From Leptospirales bacterium (GTDB lineage: Bacteria > Spirochaetota > Leptospiria > Leptospirales > Leptonemataceae), in NCBI GenBank assembly GCA_014238825.1, contig JABAAI010000051.1:1-6766 (forward strand): a stretch of 6,766 bases of DNA. Reading direction: 5' to 3'. The notes under the pieces were generated by a model. That model made no database searches. It was not told where the DNA came from and worked only from the letters and a program-made list of their open reading frames with translations. The position numbers were made by a program, and so were the translations under genes. How positions within the stretch are numbered: the stretch's first letter is position 1; every line of letters begins with the position of its first letter. This document shows positions 5,889-6,766 of the stretch, piece by piece.

Positions 5889-6683
5889 AACAAAAAACTT
5901 TTATTTATAGGAATAAGCTTTGTCGTAGTTAGTAGCGCTAGCTATGCCCAAGAAATCCCCCAAAACCTTTCAGCTAAAAGAAAAAGTATCTTAGAAAAAA
6001 AGATCCAAGAAGAAAATGAGATGTTTCTTAAACTCCAAGAAGAAAATCGCCGATTCCGTCCCCCAGCCATCAAGCCCAGTCCTAAAGGATTTGTAGCTGA
6101 TTTAAATACGCGCTCCAAGAAAAATTCTAAGCATTCCAAAAAAAAATCATGCGTATCTATAAAAAAGATTAACATCACAGGTGATGATGAGCTTGGGGAA
6201 AGTCAAAAAAAAAAGTTTCGCCGTGGTTTTGAAGGCTCTTGCTTAGATTTACTAGAGCTGAACATTCTCCTAAAAACGATTAGCAAATACTATCTCAAAC
6301 AAGGATACATTAATACTCGTCCTTACCTTGTGCCACAAAGTTCTAAAGATAAAAAGAATAGTGTCTTAAAAGTTGTTATCATAAAAGCAAAGATAGAAAG
6401 CATTTCTTTTGCCAAAAACAATGAAGAGCAAGGAGGAAATCAAAAGCCAAAAAATCAGAATACTTACAGTTCTGAAATTATGATGGCCTTCCCTTTACTC
6501 ATAGGTTCTCACCTCTCACTATTTGATGTAGAACAAGGTTTAGATCAATTAAATAGACTCGCGTCTAATAATGTTAAGGCCCATTTCTATCCTAGTAAGA
6601 AACAGGGAGGAACACAAATAGTACTTAATAATGAAAGTAAAAAAAGATGGCAAGGGAGCAATTACACACTACCCTGCAGTTGA
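5877..6683 (+). CDS. TpsB/ShlB/FhaC-type two-partner secretion transporter, N-terminal half only (probably frameshifted)
   Basis: The frame gives 268 residues, against about 550 for the family. Residues 1-25 are a Sec signal peptide (KKLLFIGISFVVV, probable cleavage after ASYA). Residues 33-60 are a Glu/Lys-rich, coiled-coil-like segment, and 60-90 a basic linker. The first POTRA domain spans about 92-170, with the conserved cysteine pair C92 and C122 and GYINTRPYLVPQ (133-144). The second POTRA contains FPLLIGSHLSLFDVEQGLDQ (195-214), a strong family signature, followed by LNRL. TpsB proteins sit in the outer membrane, where POTRA domains capture the exoprotein and a 16-strand barrel exports it. 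Here the frame ends at 6681-6683 right after KKRWQGS, where the barrel starts. ATG 5877 is the only in-frame start because a stop precedes it at 5865-5867, but it has no ribosome-binding site and lies in a terminator stem. No TpsA partner is visible. Confidence 0.8.
   Translation: MWGFNKKLLFIGISFVVVSSASYAQEIPQNLSAKRKSILEKKIQEENEMFLKLQEENRRFRPPAIKPSPKGFVADLNTRSKKNSKHSKKKSCVSIKKINITGDDELGESQKKKFRRGFEGSCLDLLELNILLKTISKYYLKQGYINTRPYLVPQSSKDKKNSVLKVVIIKAKIESISFAKNNEEQGGNQKPKNQNTYSSEIMMAFPLLIGSHLSLFDVEQGLDQLNRLASNNVKAHFYPSKKQGGTQIVLNNESKKRWQGSNYTLPCS
6138..6214 (+). repeat. A9 and A10 homopolymer tracts in the TpsB gene
   Basis: A run of nine A lies at 6138-6146 and a run of ten A at 6205-6214, both within lysine codons between the signal peptide and the first POTRA domain. 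A third run of seven A (6639-6645) lies shortly before the frame breaks. Runs of this length are typical sites of slippage, so they could switch the gene on and off. Confidence 0.75.
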
Positions 6684-6766
6684 AGAAACAGAATTATTTT
6701 GATACAAATGACAAAAATGTCAAACTGCAACAAAAAGTTTTGTGAACATAATGATGTATTTCGGTT
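6684..6766 (+). pseudogene. Probable displaced continuation of the TpsB gene (start of beta-barrel)
   Basis: After the stop at 6681-6683 no new gene start is evident. In the frame beginning with CTG at 6674 the sequence reads QLKKQNYFDTNDKNVKLQQ up to a stop at 6743-6745. The original frame then reads CEHNDVFR to the window edge. Joined, this resembles the strand-turn-strand pattern with an ND turn that opens TpsB barrels. The match is by eye and short. Confidence 0.35.

Noticed and set aside
5942..6178. Minus-strand open frame opposite the TpsB gene
   Set aside because: Its Phe/Leu-rich translation is the mirror of Lys/Glu-rich coding on the other strand.
6681..6683. TGA read as an amino acid rather than a stop
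   Set aside because: The downstream in-frame residues do not look like a barrel until near 6740, whereas another frame does. Other genes here use ordinary stops, and no sign of recoding was found.

Overview
The window most likely comes from a spirochaete chromosome of moderately low GC. This is an inference and rests mainly on the first gene. It encodes a very large TPR protein with one central membrane segment, whose layout (acidic N-terminal part, short helical module before the membrane segment, long TPR superhelix after it) matches what I remember of the spirochaete periplasmic flagellar collar protein FlcA (Borrelia BB0326). No rRNA, tRNA, CRISPR array, transposase or complete mobile element was seen.

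Layout. Positions 1-3014 (+) hold the collar-like TPR gene. It is open to the left edge, so its true start lies outside the window, and its first 350 bases are near-identical in-frame tandem repeats. Converging on it, with a 29-nt overlap of the 3' ends, is a minus-strand gene (2986-3687) for an unrecognised small protein with an N-terminal membrane anchor, a basic/proline-rich linker and a predicted beta-rich C-terminal domain. A gap of about 400 bp (3688-4089) follows. It is AT-rich and contains four short palindromes spaced 26-30 bp apart, weak promoter-like elements, and two overlapping, mutually exclusive hairpins directly before the next gene.

Positions 4090-5828 (+) look like one transcription unit of three genes: a membrane-anchored GyrI-like ligand-binding protein, dCTP deaminase (dcd) and serine O-acetyltransferase (cysE, GTG start). 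The gaps are 8 and 45 nt, and a strong hairpin terminator follows. The last two enzymes belong to different pathways (deoxyuridine nucleotide supply for dTMP, and the first step of cysteine synthesis), so the grouping says little about a shared function.

The right end (5877-6766, +) carries the N-terminal half of a TpsB/ShlB/FhaC-type outer-membrane transporter of two-partner secretion: signal peptide, coiled-coil/basic linker, two POTRA domains. Its reading frame stops just where the beta-barrel should begin. Coding-like sequence continues in another frame, its start codon lies inside the cysE terminator hairpin, and it contains A9 and A10 tracts. It is probably a decaying or phase-variable gene. 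No candidate secreted partner (TpsA) is visible.

The most interesting signals are the repeat-bearing N-terminal extension of the collar-like protein, the regulatory-looking structures before 4090, and the odd start and broken end of the TpsB gene. I see no convincing, wholly new multi-gene system.
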